This document shows positions 53,673 through 63,113 of a stretch of DNA of 64,000 nt, in pieces (the first letter of the stretch is position 1; each line of letters opens with the position of its first letter). Source of the DNA: Legionella israelensis (GTDB taxonomy: Bacteria > Pseudomonadota > Gammaproteobacteria > Legionellales > Legionellaceae); assembly GCF_004571175.1 (NCBI RefSeq), contig NZ_CP038273.1:1674001-1738000 (forward strand). The letters run 5' to 3'. The notes under the pieces are model-generated. The model was given only the letters and a program-made list of their open reading frames with translations. It searched no databases and had not been told where the DNA came from. The position numbers and the translations under genes are program-made.

Positions 53673-54674
53673 ATGGTAGCAACAGACAGTCAGTTTGAAA
53701 AAACTAATGAGTTACCTTTTGAGCTAACAGTGAAAATAGCCAAGGGTTTATCTTCACGGGCTTTGGCAGCGTTTTCCCAGGCATCAACAAATCAATATCG
53801 CCTATTTCAACCGACACTGAATGCCCGTAAATTCGTACATCTTGTGGCCCATGGAGAAGAAAACGCTGCCAAAGCCATGCTAAAAACAGACATTGACTTG
53901 CTCTTAAAAAAAGAACGCGTCACGGATTACTCCGGACGCACCTTTGAAAAGGTCAGCGCCTTCCAATATGCCCTATGGGCCATGGATTCTCACATGTGGC
54001 AGATGATGTTTGAGTGTCTTCAGGAAGCAGCCAATGGAGGGAATAATGACCGGGCGGAAGAAATAAGAGCCAAATTACTTGCCCAGTACAAAGAAGTGCA
54101 GGACAAAGGATTAAATTACACTCTGAATGATGAGATTCACACCCACGTTGAAGGAGAGCATCACTTTAATTTTCAGTCTCTCCTCGATGCCTTAGATACC
54201 TATGTTAAAAATTATCACCGATGGGGAAGGGAGCAACGAGAAGATTACTGGTGTCGTAAAGTTGGCGACGCGCAACGTCAGGTCCCTGCCCACGTCGCAC
54301 AGGAATATTGCCGCAGTGATCTTCTATTAGATCAATCCCGCTCATTTAAGGAAGTGAACTTCCCTCGTGGCCTGAAGTTCTATCATTGGGGGGCTGATCA
54401 AGAGAAATCCTGGTTTCCGTTGTCTGGGGACGATGGGTTGGGCTTTAATTTTGCAATTTATAATGGCACGGCGGGATTACCTGGTTGTGTCGGGGCCGGG
54501 TCACGAGTCACGTTAGGCAGGTCTGTCCATTGGTCAGACATTAATTCAAAAGCTCTATCCACCTTGCATGCAGTGAGAACCCAAGAGGTTGCCGAGCTTG
54601 GAGAATCACTCTTAGCTTCGTTGCAAAAGCAGGACAAGAACGAAGGTTTGTGTCTAAATGTCTTACGCGCTTGA
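53673..54674 (+). CDS. F-box-like effector candidate, single module
   Basis: 333 residues from ATG 53673, with GGGG just upstream; in-frame starts at 53616 and 53664 are possible. Residues about 12-50 resemble an F-box (ELPFELTVKIAKGLSSRALA, then AFSQASTNQYRLFQP). The shared module follows: DYSGRTFEKVSAFQYALWAM, then DSHMWQMMFECLQEA, GEHHFNFQSLLDALDTYV and WFPLSGDDGLGFNFAIYNG. It is a paralogue of both halves of the next gene and of the CaaX protein at 46.4 kb. It lacks a CaaX box. Confidence 0.68.
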   Translation: MVATDSQFEKTNELPFELTVKIAKGLSSRALAAFSQASTNQYRLFQPTLNARKFVHLVAHGEENAAKAMLKTDIDLLLKKERVTDYSGRTFEKVSAFQYALWAMDSHMWQMMFECLQEAANGGNNDRAEEIRAKLLAQYKEVQDKGLNYTLNDEIHTHVEGEHHFNFQSLLDALDTYVKNYHRWGREQREDYWCRKVGDAQRQVPAHVAQEYCRSDLLLDQSRSFKEVNFPRGLKFYHWGADQEKSWFPLSGDDGLGFNFAIYNGTAGLPGCVGAGSRVTLGRSVHWSDINSKALSTLHAVRTQEVAELGESLLASLQKQDKNEGLCLNVLRA

Positions 54675-54890
54675 TAATATAAACAATGCCGAGCTAAGGC
54701 ATAAGGCATAAGGCATAAGTAACTTTATTACAAAAAATATGATTTCAGGCCTTTAGAAATGATTAGCCATAGCGGTTTTTTACTCAGTCTGAAAAATCGT
54801 ACAGATTAGTATCAAATACTATTCCTCTTCCTATAAATAATCAAATGAGTAAATTTTCAAACTATGATTAGTGATAATAAAGAGGTTATG

Positions 54891-56819
54891 ATGCCAATAA
54901 GCAATCAGTTCGTAAAAAAATTAAAGTTACCCCCTGAGCTAACAGTGGAAATAGCTGGAAATTTGTCATCACGAGATTTGGCAGCGCTTTCCAAGACCGT
55001 AAAATATCATTGGCATCTCTTTCAACCGATACTGAATGCCCGTAAATTGGTGCGTCTTGTGGCCCGTGGAGAAGAAAACGCTGCCAAAGCCATGCTAAAA
55101 ACAGACATTGATTTGCTCTTAAAAAAAGAACGCGTCACGGATTACTCCGGACGCACCTTTGACAAGGTAAGTGCCTTTCAATATGCCCTATGGGCCATGG
55201 ATTCTCACATGTGGCAGATGATGCTTGAGTGTCTTCAGGAAGCCGCCAATGAAGGAAAAGATGACCGGGTGGAAGAAATAAGGGCCAAATTACTTGCCCA
55301 GTACAAAGAGGTGCAGGACAAAGGATTAAATTACACCCTGAATGATGAGGCTCACACTCGCGTTGAAGGAGAACGTCATTTTAATTTTCAGCCTCTCCTC
55401 GATGCCTTAGATACCTATGCTCAAGATTTTGATCAGTGGACATGGCCGCAACGGGAAGATCATTGGAACCATAAAGTCGGCGGCGCACAACGCCTGGTCC
55501 CTGCCCATATCGCACAGGAATATTGTCATCCTGACTTTCCATTCAATTCGTTTCGCTCATTTAAGGAAGCGGATTTTCCTCGTGAACTGACGTTCTATAA
55601 TCAGATATCGGATAAGATGGAATCCTGGTTTCCTCTGTCTGAGGACAATGGGTTAGGCTTTGATTTTGCAATTTATAATGGTCACTCGGAGTCTAGTGCG
55701 GAAGCTCGGGTGTGGAAAAATACGGGCTGGTCAAGTCAGGTGATGGCACGCTTTAATTGCACAGCTTTATCCGACCTGTACGAAGTGAGAACTCAAGAGG
55801 TTGTCGAGCTTGAAAAGTCACTTTCAGCTCCGTCGAAAAAAGAGGATAAGAGCGAGTTACCCCCTGAACTAAAGGTGGAAATAGCTGGAAATTTGTCATC
55901 ACGGGATTTGGCTGCATTTTCCCAGTCCTCAACAAATCACTATCGCCTGTTTCAACCGATATTGAATGCCCGTAAATTCGTACATCTTGTGGCTCGTGGA
56001 GAAGAAAACGCTGCCAAAGCCATGCTAAAGACAGACATTAATTTGCTCTTAAAAAAGGAATGTGTCACGGATTACTCTGGCCGCACCTTTGAAAAGGTCA
56101 GCGCCTTCCAGTACGCCCTATGGGCCATGGATTCTCACATGTGGCAGATGATGCTTGAGTGTCTTCAGGAAGCAGCCAATGAAGGAAATGATGACCTGGC
56201 GGAAGAAATAAGAACCGCATTACTTGCCCAGTATCAAGAAGTTCAGGACAAAGGATTACATTACACTCTGAATGATAAAGATCGCACCCGCGTTGAAGGA
56301 GAGCACCACTTTAATTTTCAACCTCTCCTCGGGGCCTTAGCCACCTATGTTCAACATTTTAGCCAGTGGAAACGACCGCAACGAGAAGAGCACTGGTGTC
56401 GTAAAGTCGGCGGCGCGCAACGTCTGATCCCTGCCCATGTCGCACAGGAATATTGCCGCAGTGATCGTCAATTGGATAAATCCCGTTCATTTAAGGAAGA
56501 TGATTTTCCTCGTGAGCTAGAGTTTTTTAATAAAATATCCAAGAAAATAGAACCTTGGTTTCCACTGTCCAAGGGTCATGGCTTAGGTATTAATTTTGCA
56601 ATCTTCAATGTCGTCTTGACTCGAAAAGGAGCGGTTCCCAAGGGAGCCGTGACCATCCCTGAGGCAGGAAAAAATGGGGTGGTGCGCCATATGGCACGTC
56701 ATAATTTAACGGCCCTGTCCACCCTGTGCGAAGTAAGAACCCAAGAAGTTGCCGAGCTTGGGAAATTGCTCTCAGCCCCGTTGCAAAAGAAGGACAAGGA
56801 CGAGGGCTTGCGTCTTTAA
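54891..56819 (+). CDS. Double-module F-box-like effector candidate (internal tandem duplication)
   Basis: 642 residues from ATG 54891, five bases after AAAGAGG; ATG 54864 is the alternative. The protein contains the full F-box-plus-module unit twice: F-box 1 at about 11-50 (LPPELTVEIAGNLSSRDLAA) and F-box 2 at about 323-362 (LPPELKVEIAGNLSSRDLAA). Each is followed by GRTF(D/E)KVSAFQYALWAM and DSHMWQMMLECLQEAANEG. The halves are highly similar to each other and to the preceding gene, so the locus has expanded by tandem duplication. Two F-boxes in one protein are unusual and could bind two Skp1 molecules. Confidence 0.72.
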   Translation: MPISNQFVKKLKLPPELTVEIAGNLSSRDLAALSKTVKYHWHLFQPILNARKLVRLVARGEENAAKAMLKTDIDLLLKKERVTDYSGRTFDKVSAFQYALWAMDSHMWQMMLECLQEAANEGKDDRVEEIRAKLLAQYKEVQDKGLNYTLNDEAHTRVEGERHFNFQPLLDALDTYAQDFDQWTWPQREDHWNHKVGGAQRLVPAHIAQEYCHPDFPFNSFRSFKEADFPRELTFYNQISDKMESWFPLSEDNGLGFDFAIYNGHSESSAEARVWKNTGWSSQVMARFNCTALSDLYEVRTQEVVELEKSLSAPSKKEDKSELPPELKVEIAGNLSSRDLAAFSQSSTNHYRLFQPILNARKFVHLVARGEENAAKAMLKTDINLLLKKECVTDYSGRTFEKVSAFQYALWAMDSHMWQMMLECLQEAANEGNDDLAEEIRTALLAQYQEVQDKGLHYTLNDKDRTRVEGEHHFNFQPLLGALATYVQHFSQWKRPQREEHWCRKVGGAQRLIPAHVAQEYCRSDRQLDKSRSFKEDDFPRELEFFNKISKKIEPWFPLSKGHGLGINFAIFNVVLTRKGAVPKGAVTIPEAGKNGVVRHMARHNLTALSTLCEVRTQEVAELGKLLSAPLQKKDKDEGLRL

Positions 56820-57012
56820 ACTGGGTAGAATGTTATTCATGGTTTATGCGCCCTTACAGGTTTCTTGACCACACACCCGCAATCCCAATGACAATCATTA
56901 TTTGTTAATCAATAAGGAGATATTTTGATTTTACTCCAAGAGACAAAAAAATAGACATCAGTATTTTTATTTGTTAGCATGGCTCCTTTTTGGCAAAAAG
57001 GAGTAAGGATTC

Positions 57013-57702
57013 ATGTCTAAAGGAAATTCCATGGAGCAAGATACCAAACATCGTATCACCAGTGATCAGCTCACCAGTATTATCCAAAACACCCTCCAGG
57101 ATTTCAAAAACATCCTTGTTCATAGTCAAAAACCAGAAGATGCCTCCCGTCAATTAACCCAGCGCATCAAGGATATTAGAAATATCCGTGATTTTAAAAG
57201 TTATCAAGAAAATGAAAGGATCTTGCAAGAAGAATTATTAAAGTGGGTCAATGATTTGGATTTTCAAGGTGTTACCTTGGAAAATTTGCTCAAAGGAGAT
57301 GAGGTTAAACTGATGCCTCGGATGCTAAGCGATGCTTGTATTGAGGAATTGGCAAAATGCATACTAACAGATATCAAGAAGCGACATCTTCAGAAATTTA
57401 AACATGGGAAAGCTGAAAACCATCTGGTGCATTCCGTATCTACAATGAGAATACTCATTTCTGATAATCTCGTAAATCAATGGAATTATGATGTATTATT
57501 TAAAAGTATGGAAAAACAGCAAAATCAAAAACTCTCTTCCAAAAAACCTAAGCCTGCGTTAAAAAACGCGAGCGAACGAACAACCCACGACATAAAAATC
57601 GCGAGTTTAGTGCATGGCCTTTTCTCGACAGGAAAGAAGGCAAAAAAGAAGAACGAATGCTCCTCCCAGCCGATTCCAGAGAATCCATCTCCAGGATGCT
57701 AG
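57013..57702 (+). CDS. Hypothetical protein, 229 residues
   Basis: A good ribosome-binding site (AAGGAGTAAGGA) precedes ATG 57013; a second ATG is at 57031. The protein is polar and helical: TSDQLTSIIQNTLQDFKNIL, DASRQLTQRIKDIRNIRDF and CIEELAKCILTDIKKRHLQK. The C-terminal ~50 residues are Lys/Ser/Pro-rich and disordered (KKAKKKNECSSQPIPENPS), ending PGC. No domain recognised. Position beside effector-like genes suggests an accessory or effector role, unproven. Confidence 0.55.
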   Translation: MSKGNSMEQDTKHRITSDQLTSIIQNTLQDFKNILVHSQKPEDASRQLTQRIKDIRNIRDFKSYQENERILQEELLKWVNDLDFQGVTLENLLKGDEVKLMPRMLSDACIEELAKCILTDIKKRHLQKFKHGKAENHLVHSVSTMRILISDNLVNQWNYDVLFKSMEKQQNQKLSSKKPKPALKNASERTTHDIKIASLVHGLFSTGKKAKKKNECSSQPIPENPSPGC

Positions 57703-57763
57703 GAAAGTAAATTGGGAATGGTTATTTTAATATTGTTCTTTGGCATGACGAGAAGAAATTTAT

Positions 57764-58753
57764 CTAACTGCGTTGATAAAATGGACATTCACTTTTCTTC
57801 GCCGAATGCAATAATGACATCTCTTGCAGAACTTCTTTGCCATAAGGGGCTAAAACATCTTTAAACATAGCCCTTTCATCACCTAAAAGTGAATCGGCAA
57901 TCTTCTTGTTCGCTTCATGTGGAGCAAGAAAGTCATGAATTAATTCATCCGTGGTCACCTTTGAAATTTGGTGAGGCAGCATTTCAGTATAAACAAGCAA
58001 ATCATCCGCTTTTGATGTTAATTGATTATCGGACAATAATTTTTTGAAAAATTGCATTTCAATCAGATTTTTTCGGGGGCCATGTATACCTACAATCAAG
58101 ATTCGGCTTGTATTCAAATGAAACGACTCCATATTAAGCCACTTTTGCATGATGTCGTGAAGTGAATTTAATTGCAAGGCCGCTGCCTCTTTCGCATGTT
58201 GCTCATTAAGACCTTTAATTTTCCCGAGGTAATTTTTTAGTGAACACAAAAGGGCTTCATTTGTTGGAAAATCCGCCTGGCAATTGAGCACTTTAGATAA
58301 AAATTCACGAGTAAGCTGAAGAGATTTTTGGTCTGTTTCGTTTTTTTTATCTAAAAAAGAATGAATACTGGATGTATCTTTGGATAACGAGCGCAAGAGA
58401 TCCATTAATTTATCTCGGCCTATCTTCTTTTCGAGATACATGTTAACCATTTCAACGATAGAAACAGACAAGTGTGATATCGCTTTAACCAGTTTATAGC
58501 GTTCTTGTAATGCAGCCGTTGCGTAAAGCTGCTCTTCTTTATAATCATTGTCTTTATTACGTGTTAATAAAGTTAAATAACCATTTTTATAAAGGATGAT
58601 ATGTTCAATGTGTTCCAGACGATATTGAGCTAGCTTGGCATGGTTATCCATAAAATGTGCTGATAATGTATCGCATACTTTAGATATGGAAAGTGACTCT
58701 TGAGGAAAAAAATGGTTGGGGTTTGATGGAGTAGTAGAGTGTGCTTGATTCAT
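57764..58753 (-). CDS. Hypothetical protein, 329 residues
   Basis: ATG 58753 follows GAGG by about six bases. The protein is helical with DNHAKLAQYRLEHIEHIILY, LVKAISHLSVSIVEMVNMYL and a central charged stretch. A short strand-rich part near 220 (SRILIVGIHGPRKNLIEMQF) recalls a small beta-alpha core but no P-loop is present. It ends KKSECPFYQRS. No family recognised; converges on the 229-aa gene. Candidate effector by context only. Confidence 0.5.
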   Translation of the reverse strand: MNQAHSTTPSNPNHFFPQESLSISKVCDTLSAHFMDNHAKLAQYRLEHIEHIILYKNGYLTLLTRNKDNDYKEEQLYATAALQERYKLVKAISHLSVSIVEMVNMYLEKKIGRDKLMDLLRSLSKDTSSIHSFLDKKNETDQKSLQLTREFLSKVLNCQADFPTNEALLCSLKNYLGKIKGLNEQHAKEAAALQLNSLHDIMQKWLNMESFHLNTSRILIVGIHGPRKNLIEMQFFKKLLSDNQLTSKADDLLVYTEMLPHQISKVTTDELIHDFLAPHEANKKIADSLLGDERAMFKDVLAPYGKEVLQEMSLLHSAKKSECPFYQRS

Positions 58754-59306
58754 GAATACCTCAATTAAGGAGTTTCATACAAGCTTATGCTTGTAACCGC
58801 AGAGCATTGTATGTATAAAAACAGCAGTTTGTCAAAATAATCCCACTAAATGGGAATACCTAACCGTTATTCGCATAGGAATAATGAGGTGGTGGGCATA
58901 TTGAAATGAGACTGTAGATAAAATTGTGTAACTGTCTATCATAACAGCCTTTGCGGCTAAGGATAGATAGTAATGAATAGAGAAGAATTAGAAGCTTTTA
59001 CCCGCGAAGCGGCAAAGACATTAAAGACCGAAAAAGACTTGAATGATTTTAGTCAAATGTTAACCAAGATTACAGTTGAGGCAGCGCTTAATGCCGAACT
59101 GGATGAGCATCTTGGTTATGACAAGTATGAAAAATCTGATATCTCAAATAGCCGTAATGGCTATAGCAAGAAAATATTAAGCACTGAGGAAGGCCAGTTT
59201 GAGTTGAGCACCCCAAGAGACAGAGAAGGAAGCTTTGAGCCGCAGTTAGTAAAGAAGCACCAAACTCGTTTAACCTCAATGGATAGCAAAATCCTTAGTC
59301 TTTACG

Positions 59307-60504
59307 TGAATTAGTTTCGACTTAATCTGACATAACCACTTGAAAAGGTGAGAGTTTCCGGTTTTGATAGAAGTGCAAACTTTAACAAAACCAAAAGGAA
59401 AACTCTCATGATAGATAATAACGTTAAAATTATTAAACACAAAGTTGGCTTACTAAATTTAGCTGAAGAATTAGGCAATGTATCGAAAGCCTGTAAGGTA
59501 ATGGGTTTATCACGAGACACCTTCTATCGTTATAAATCAGCGGTAGAATCTGGTGGGGTAGATGCCTTATTTGATAAGTCACGAAGGCAACCTAATCACA
59601 AGAACCGTGTTGACGATTCTATAGAGCAAGCGGTAAAAGAGTACGCCATAGAATATCCAGCTCATGGTCAACTACGCACCAGTAATGAGTTGCGTAAGAA
59701 AGGGATTTTTGTATCCCCTAGTGGCGTTCGCAGCGTCTGGCTTAGGCATAATTTAGCTAACTTTAAAGACCGTTTGAAGGCACTTGAAGCCAAAGTAGCA
59801 TCAGAGGGCATTATTCTCACAGAAGCACAAATTGCAGCTTTGGAGAAGAAGAAGTTTGATGATGAGGCTTGCGGCGAAATTGAAACAGCACATCCTGGCT
59901 ATCTTGGTTCCCAAGATACATTCTATGTGGGAACTATCAAAGGAGTTGGCCGCATTTATCAGCAGACTTTTGTTGATACTTATAGCAAAGTGGCATTTGC
60001 CAAGCTCTATACAACAAAAACGCCTATTACATCAGCAGATCTCCTTAACGACAAGGTCTTGCCGTTCTTTGAGCAGCAGCAGTTACCTATGCTGCGTGTT
60101 TTAACTGACCGGGGTACAGAGTATTGTGGGAAAGTAGAACAGCATGACTATCAGCTTTATTTAGCTATTAACAACATTGATCACACGAAAACTAAAGCAC
60201 AATCACCGCAAACAAACGGTATTTGTGAGCGTTTCCACAAAACGATTTTGCAGGAGTTTTATCAAATCACATTCCGTAAGAAAGTTTACGATGACATGGA
60301 TGAACTGCAAAAAGATCTGGACGTATGGCTTCATTATTATAATAATGAGCGCACCCATCAAGGCAAAATGTGCTGTGGACGTACTCCAATGCAAACATTG
60401 ATTGATGGCAAACAAATCTGGAAGGAAAAATTGATAGGCTGAATTTGACCTGACAGACACTTCTGAAAAACCGGTAACTGTCAGATCAAGTTTGAACTAC
60501 TACA
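59307..60504 (+). mobile_element. IS481-family insertion sequence, copy B
   Basis: 1198 bp, the same length as copy A and apparently identical in sequence. It is flanked by the 7-bp direct repeat CTTTACG (59300-59306 and 60505-60511). Both copies inserted at a CTTTA sequence. Confidence 0.92.
59408..60442 (+). CDS. IS481-family transposase, copy B
   Basis: 344 residues, identical in sequence to copy A at 38841-39875. AAAGGA precedes ATG 59408. The HTH and rve/DDE core are intact (see motifs TDRGTEY and TNGICERF). Identity of two copies in inverted orientation indicates recent transposition and offers a substrate for inversion of the ~20-kb segment between them. Confidence 0.93.
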   Translation: MIDNNVKIIKHKVGLLNLAEELGNVSKACKVMGLSRDTFYRYKSAVESGGVDALFDKSRRQPNHKNRVDDSIEQAVKEYAIEYPAHGQLRTSNELRKKGIFVSPSGVRSVWLRHNLANFKDRLKALEAKVASEGIILTEAQIAALEKKKFDDEACGEIETAHPGYLGSQDTFYVGTIKGVGRIYQQTFVDTYSKVAFAKLYTTKTPITSADLLNDKVLPFFEQQQLPMLRVLTDRGTEYCGKVEQHDYQLYLAINNIDHTKTKAQSPQTNGICERFHKTILQEFYQITFRKKVYDDMDELQKDLDVWLHYYNNERTHQGKMCCGRTPMQTLIDGKQIWKEKLIG

Positions 60505-61422
60505 CTTTACGCCAAGGGCATGACAACCCGGGAAATTGTTGCAACCTTCAAAGAAATGTACGATGCTGATGTCTCTCCGACCTTGATTTCTAAAGTTACT
60601 GATGCAGTAATTGAGCGCGTTATCGAGTGGCAATCTCGTCCTCTGGAAGCCGTTTATCCTATCGTTTATCTGGACTGCATTGTGGTTAAAATCAGACAGG
60701 ATAAGCAGGTTATCAATAAATCCATTTATCTTGCGCTGGGTGTTAATCTTGAAGGCCAGAAAGAGCTGTTGGGAATGTGGTTATCTGAAAATGAAGGGGC
60801 TAAATTCTGGCTGAACGTGCTGACAGAACTGCAAAATCGTGGCGTCAAAGATATTCTTATCGCCTGCATTGATGGGCTTAAGGGCTTTGCCGATGCCATT
60901 AATACTGTATTCCCGGAAACAAAAATCCAGCTTTGTATTGTCCATATGGTGCGTAACTCTGTTAAGTACGTTCCCTGGAAGGATTATAAGGCAATTACCG
61001 CTGATTTGAAGCTCATCTACAAGTCAGCAACCGAAGATGAGGCCTTGCTTGCATTAGAGCAATTTTCTGAACGCTGGGATAATAAATACCCTCAGATAAG
61101 CCGCTCCTGGCGCAGTCACTGGCATAATCTCAATACCTTATTCAATTATCCAGAGGACATTCGAAAGGCTATTTATACAACAAACGCCATCGAGTCTCTA
61201 AATAGTGTCATCAGAAAAGCCATTAAAAAAAGAAAGCTCTTTCCTTCCGATGATTCGGCTAAAAAAGTCGTTTATCTGGCTATAATGGATGCTTCCAAAA
61301 AATGGACTATGCCAATTAAATATTGGAAGGCTGCTTTAAACCGGTTTATGATCGAGTTTGAAGAACGCTTAATTGATTTTGTTTAACCCTTGGCAGTTAC
61401 ACAGAATTATTTACAGGGTCGG

Positions 61423-61782
61423 TTACTCATCGACAAACACTCGCTTTAGACCTGTAAAGCATTTTGTTTTCAAGCTGGGCTGCTTTTTTTCAAGGATGGT
61501 GAGTTGTTCTGAATGTGCACCAAACTGTTGACCTATATCAAAAACAACGCGGGGATCAATAAGATAAATCATATCCGACTTTACAAAATCTGCTACTGAC
61601 ATCTCCTGATTCACACGCTTGTTGGCGATGTGAAATGCGATTGTTAACTCGTTGGTATCTGGATGCGTAAAAATTCGATCGATGCGGATTAGATAGGGTT
61701 CTCTGACCTGTCCTGTGAAACGTACAACAGTTTGCTGATATACAAACCGAAGAAATTTGCTTTTTGGTCTCCATTTTTCCAT
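61423..61782 (-). CDS. Hypothetical protein of an integrative element, 119 residues
   Basis: No domain recognised. AAGGA lies upstream of ATG 61782, and the gene begins 17 bases after the stop of the S24-type repressor, so the two probably form an operon. The sequence is strand-rich (FLRFVYQQTVVRFTGQVREP, then YLIRIDRIFTHPDTNELTIA) and ends TGLKRVFVDE. It is likely an accessory regulator or mobile-element protein. Confidence 0.55.
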   Translation of the reverse strand: MEKWRPKSKFLRFVYQQTVVRFTGQVREPYLIRIDRIFTHPDTNELTIAFHIANKRVNQEMSVADFVKSDMIYLIDPRVVFDIGQQFGAHSEQLTILEKKQPSLKTKCFTGLKRVFVDE

Positions 61783-61799
61783 GGTTACATCCTTACAAC

Positions 61800-62456
61800 T
61801 TACTTTTTAGAACGCAATTTTTGATGCACCTCAAGGATCACACCAACAACAGTGTACAAATTACCATCATAAACTTCTACAGGTAATTTGGGGTTGATGG
61901 GATATAAATAATTTTGGTTCCCTTCAACAACATATTTTTTAATTGAGTAATGTGTTGAACTATCATTCTTTTTTACGACTATGAATGAGCGATCATCTGG
62001 TGAAATATCCTGATTTATAATTAGCATAGAGTTTTGTGGGAATGTCGGTTCATATAAATCCGTATCAATTGAAAGAGCACAGTATTCCCCATCAACATCA
62101 TTTTCAGCCCATCGATACCATTCTTTAGGCGGACTTTTCTCTGCTCCCTTACTGAATTCAAAAACAGGTAGTGGTCGTCTTGTACTCTCTTGTTGCAGAT
62201 CTTCACCATGTCTCGCAATTGGCTCTAGGCCAAGCAACTGCTCAATGGTGATATCAAAATAATTTGCAATCTGAACCAGCGTACTGGCCTTGGGATCAGT
62301 CACATCACCATTCAAAATTCTGGTTATTTTATTGGTTGGTATACCTAATTTACGCGCAAGCGCAGCGGGAGTGAGTTTGTTATCTCGCCCAATTAGTTGA
62401 TTTAGTGTCTGTGCCAATTGCAATTGGCTTGATTCATTTAAAAAAGTTGTCGACAT
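61800..62456 (-). CDS. CI/LexA-like repressor (HTH plus S24 peptidase domain)
   Basis: 218 residues. A Cro/CI-type helix-turn-helix spans about 25-75 (LTPAALARKLGIPTNKITRI, then YFDITIEQLLGLEP). The C-terminal half resembles an S24 LexA-type autocleavage domain: EPTFPQNSMLIINQD with Ser in the expected loop, then SFIVVKKNDSS and IKKYVVEG with a candidate catalytic Lys. Such repressors hold mobile elements dormant and may self-cleave under RecA during DNA damage. Three operator-like sites lie directly upstream, pointing to autoregulation and control of the rightward genes. Confidence 0.83.
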   Translation of the reverse strand: MSTTFLNESSQLQLAQTLNQLIGRDNKLTPAALARKLGIPTNKITRILNGDVTDPKASTLVQIANYFDITIEQLLGLEPIARHGEDLQQESTRRPLPVFEFSKGAEKSPPKEWYRWAENDVDGEYCALSIDTDLYEPTFPQNSMLIINQDISPDDRSFIVVKKNDSSTHYSIKKYVVEGNQNYLYPINPKLPVEVYDGNLYTVVGVILEVHQKLRSKK

Positions 62457-62468
62457 ACCTTGACTTCG

Positions 62469-62518
62469 TTACATTTATGTAATAATTTACATCTATGTAA
62501 CTAATTACACTGATGTAA
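62469..62518. promoter_or_regulatory. Three tandem operator palindromes for the CI-like repressor
   Basis: TTACATTTATGTAA (62469-62482), TTACATCTATGTAA (62487-62500) and TTACACTGATGTAA (62505-62518) repeat with a period of exactly 18 bases between the divergent repressor and rightward genes. The consensus is TTACAnnnATGTAA (the third site has TTACAC). Confidence 0.75.
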
Positions 62519-62626
62519 AAGTTGATATTAACATAGTTTACGAAAATTTCATGTAGGTTATGTACATTTTGATGGGAAATATTACCCAGTTAGCTCAATA
62601 AGCGGCAGTAAGGAGGAGGACAATTC

Positions 62627-62866
62627 ATGGAACATCATTCAAGGCTGAACATATACAAAGGAATGATTCAGTATATCTTAGACTCAACCCATTACACATT
62701 GAAACATATTGCTCAACTGTCACATTCATCCCTCGATAACATTCGAATGATTTATTGCCATGACTCTGTGCCCAACAATTTTAAATCTGAGGTTGAGCTT
62801 ATGAAGCTATATCAGATCGTTCTTGAAATAAATATGAACAAAGACAATTGCTCTCTTGTTGGTTAG
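62627..62866 (+). CDS. Small regulator-like protein, 79 residues
   Basis: A strong ribosome-binding site (AAGGAGGAGG) lies eight bases before ATG 62627. The protein begins EHHSRLNIYKGMIQYILDST and contains HYTLKHIAQLSHSSLDNIRM, a possible helix-turn-helix, then FKSEVELMKLYQIVLEI. It is the first gene right of the operators and may be a Cro-like or activator protein of the element. No family identified. Confidence 0.6.
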   Translation: MEHHSRLNIYKGMIQYILDSTHYTLKHIAQLSHSSLDNIRMIYCHDSVPNNFKSEVELMKLYQIVLEINMNKDNCSLVG

Positions 62867-62903
62867 TTCGTTTTCATAAAATAAGAAGAAGGACATTTTT
62901 AAT

Positions 62904-63113
62904 ATGAAATGGGTAAAACTCAAAAAATATTGTCAGGAAACCGGAGATACCACCAACGCCGTACATGGCAAACGCAAGCGTGGTATGTGGCTTGATGGAC
63001 TTCATTGCAAGGTAGGGCCAGACGGTAACCTATGGGTAAATTTGGTGGAGGTTGAGAAATGGGTGGAAAACGGCGATCAAGCGACACTCCAAAAAGTGCA
63101 AACGGGGTTATAG
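62904..63113 (+). CDS. Excisionase-like protein
   Basis: 69 residues. It has the winged-helix pattern of phage excisionases: WVKLKKYCQETGDTTNAVHG, KRKRGMWLDGLHCKVGPDGN and LWVNLVEVEKWVENG. It overlaps the integrase gene by 55 bases in another frame. Excisionases direct the integrase toward excision. Confidence 0.78.
   Translation: MKWVKLKKYCQETGDTTNAVHGKRKRGMWLDGLHCKVGPDGNLWVNLVEVEKWVENGDQATLQKVQTGL

Larger units (their letters stand above)
58973..61386 (+). pseudogene. IS256-family (mutator-type) transposase, disrupted by IS481 copy B
   Basis: The first part (to about 59306) has MNREELEAFTREAAKTLKTE and LNAELDEHLGYDKYEKSD. It continues at 60511 as AKGMTTREIVATFKEMYDAD, YPIVYLDCIVVKIRQDKQ, ILIACIDGLKGFADAINTVF and YTTNAIESLNSVIRKAIKKR: a mutator-type DDE transposase with its three catalytic motifs. 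Removing IS481 with one copy of CTTTACG restores the frame perfectly, giving about 400 residues, so the gene was intact before that insertion. Confidence 0.88.
58911..61415 (+). mobile_element. IS256-family element, split by IS481
   Basis: The left end (CTGTAGATAAAATTGTGTAA) and right end (complement CTGTAAATAATTCTGTGTAA) form imperfect inverted repeats. The transposase is interrupted by the 1198-bp IS481 copy B. No flanking target repeat was found, so one junction may be rearranged. It ends against the integrative element at 61.4 kb. Confidence 0.8.
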
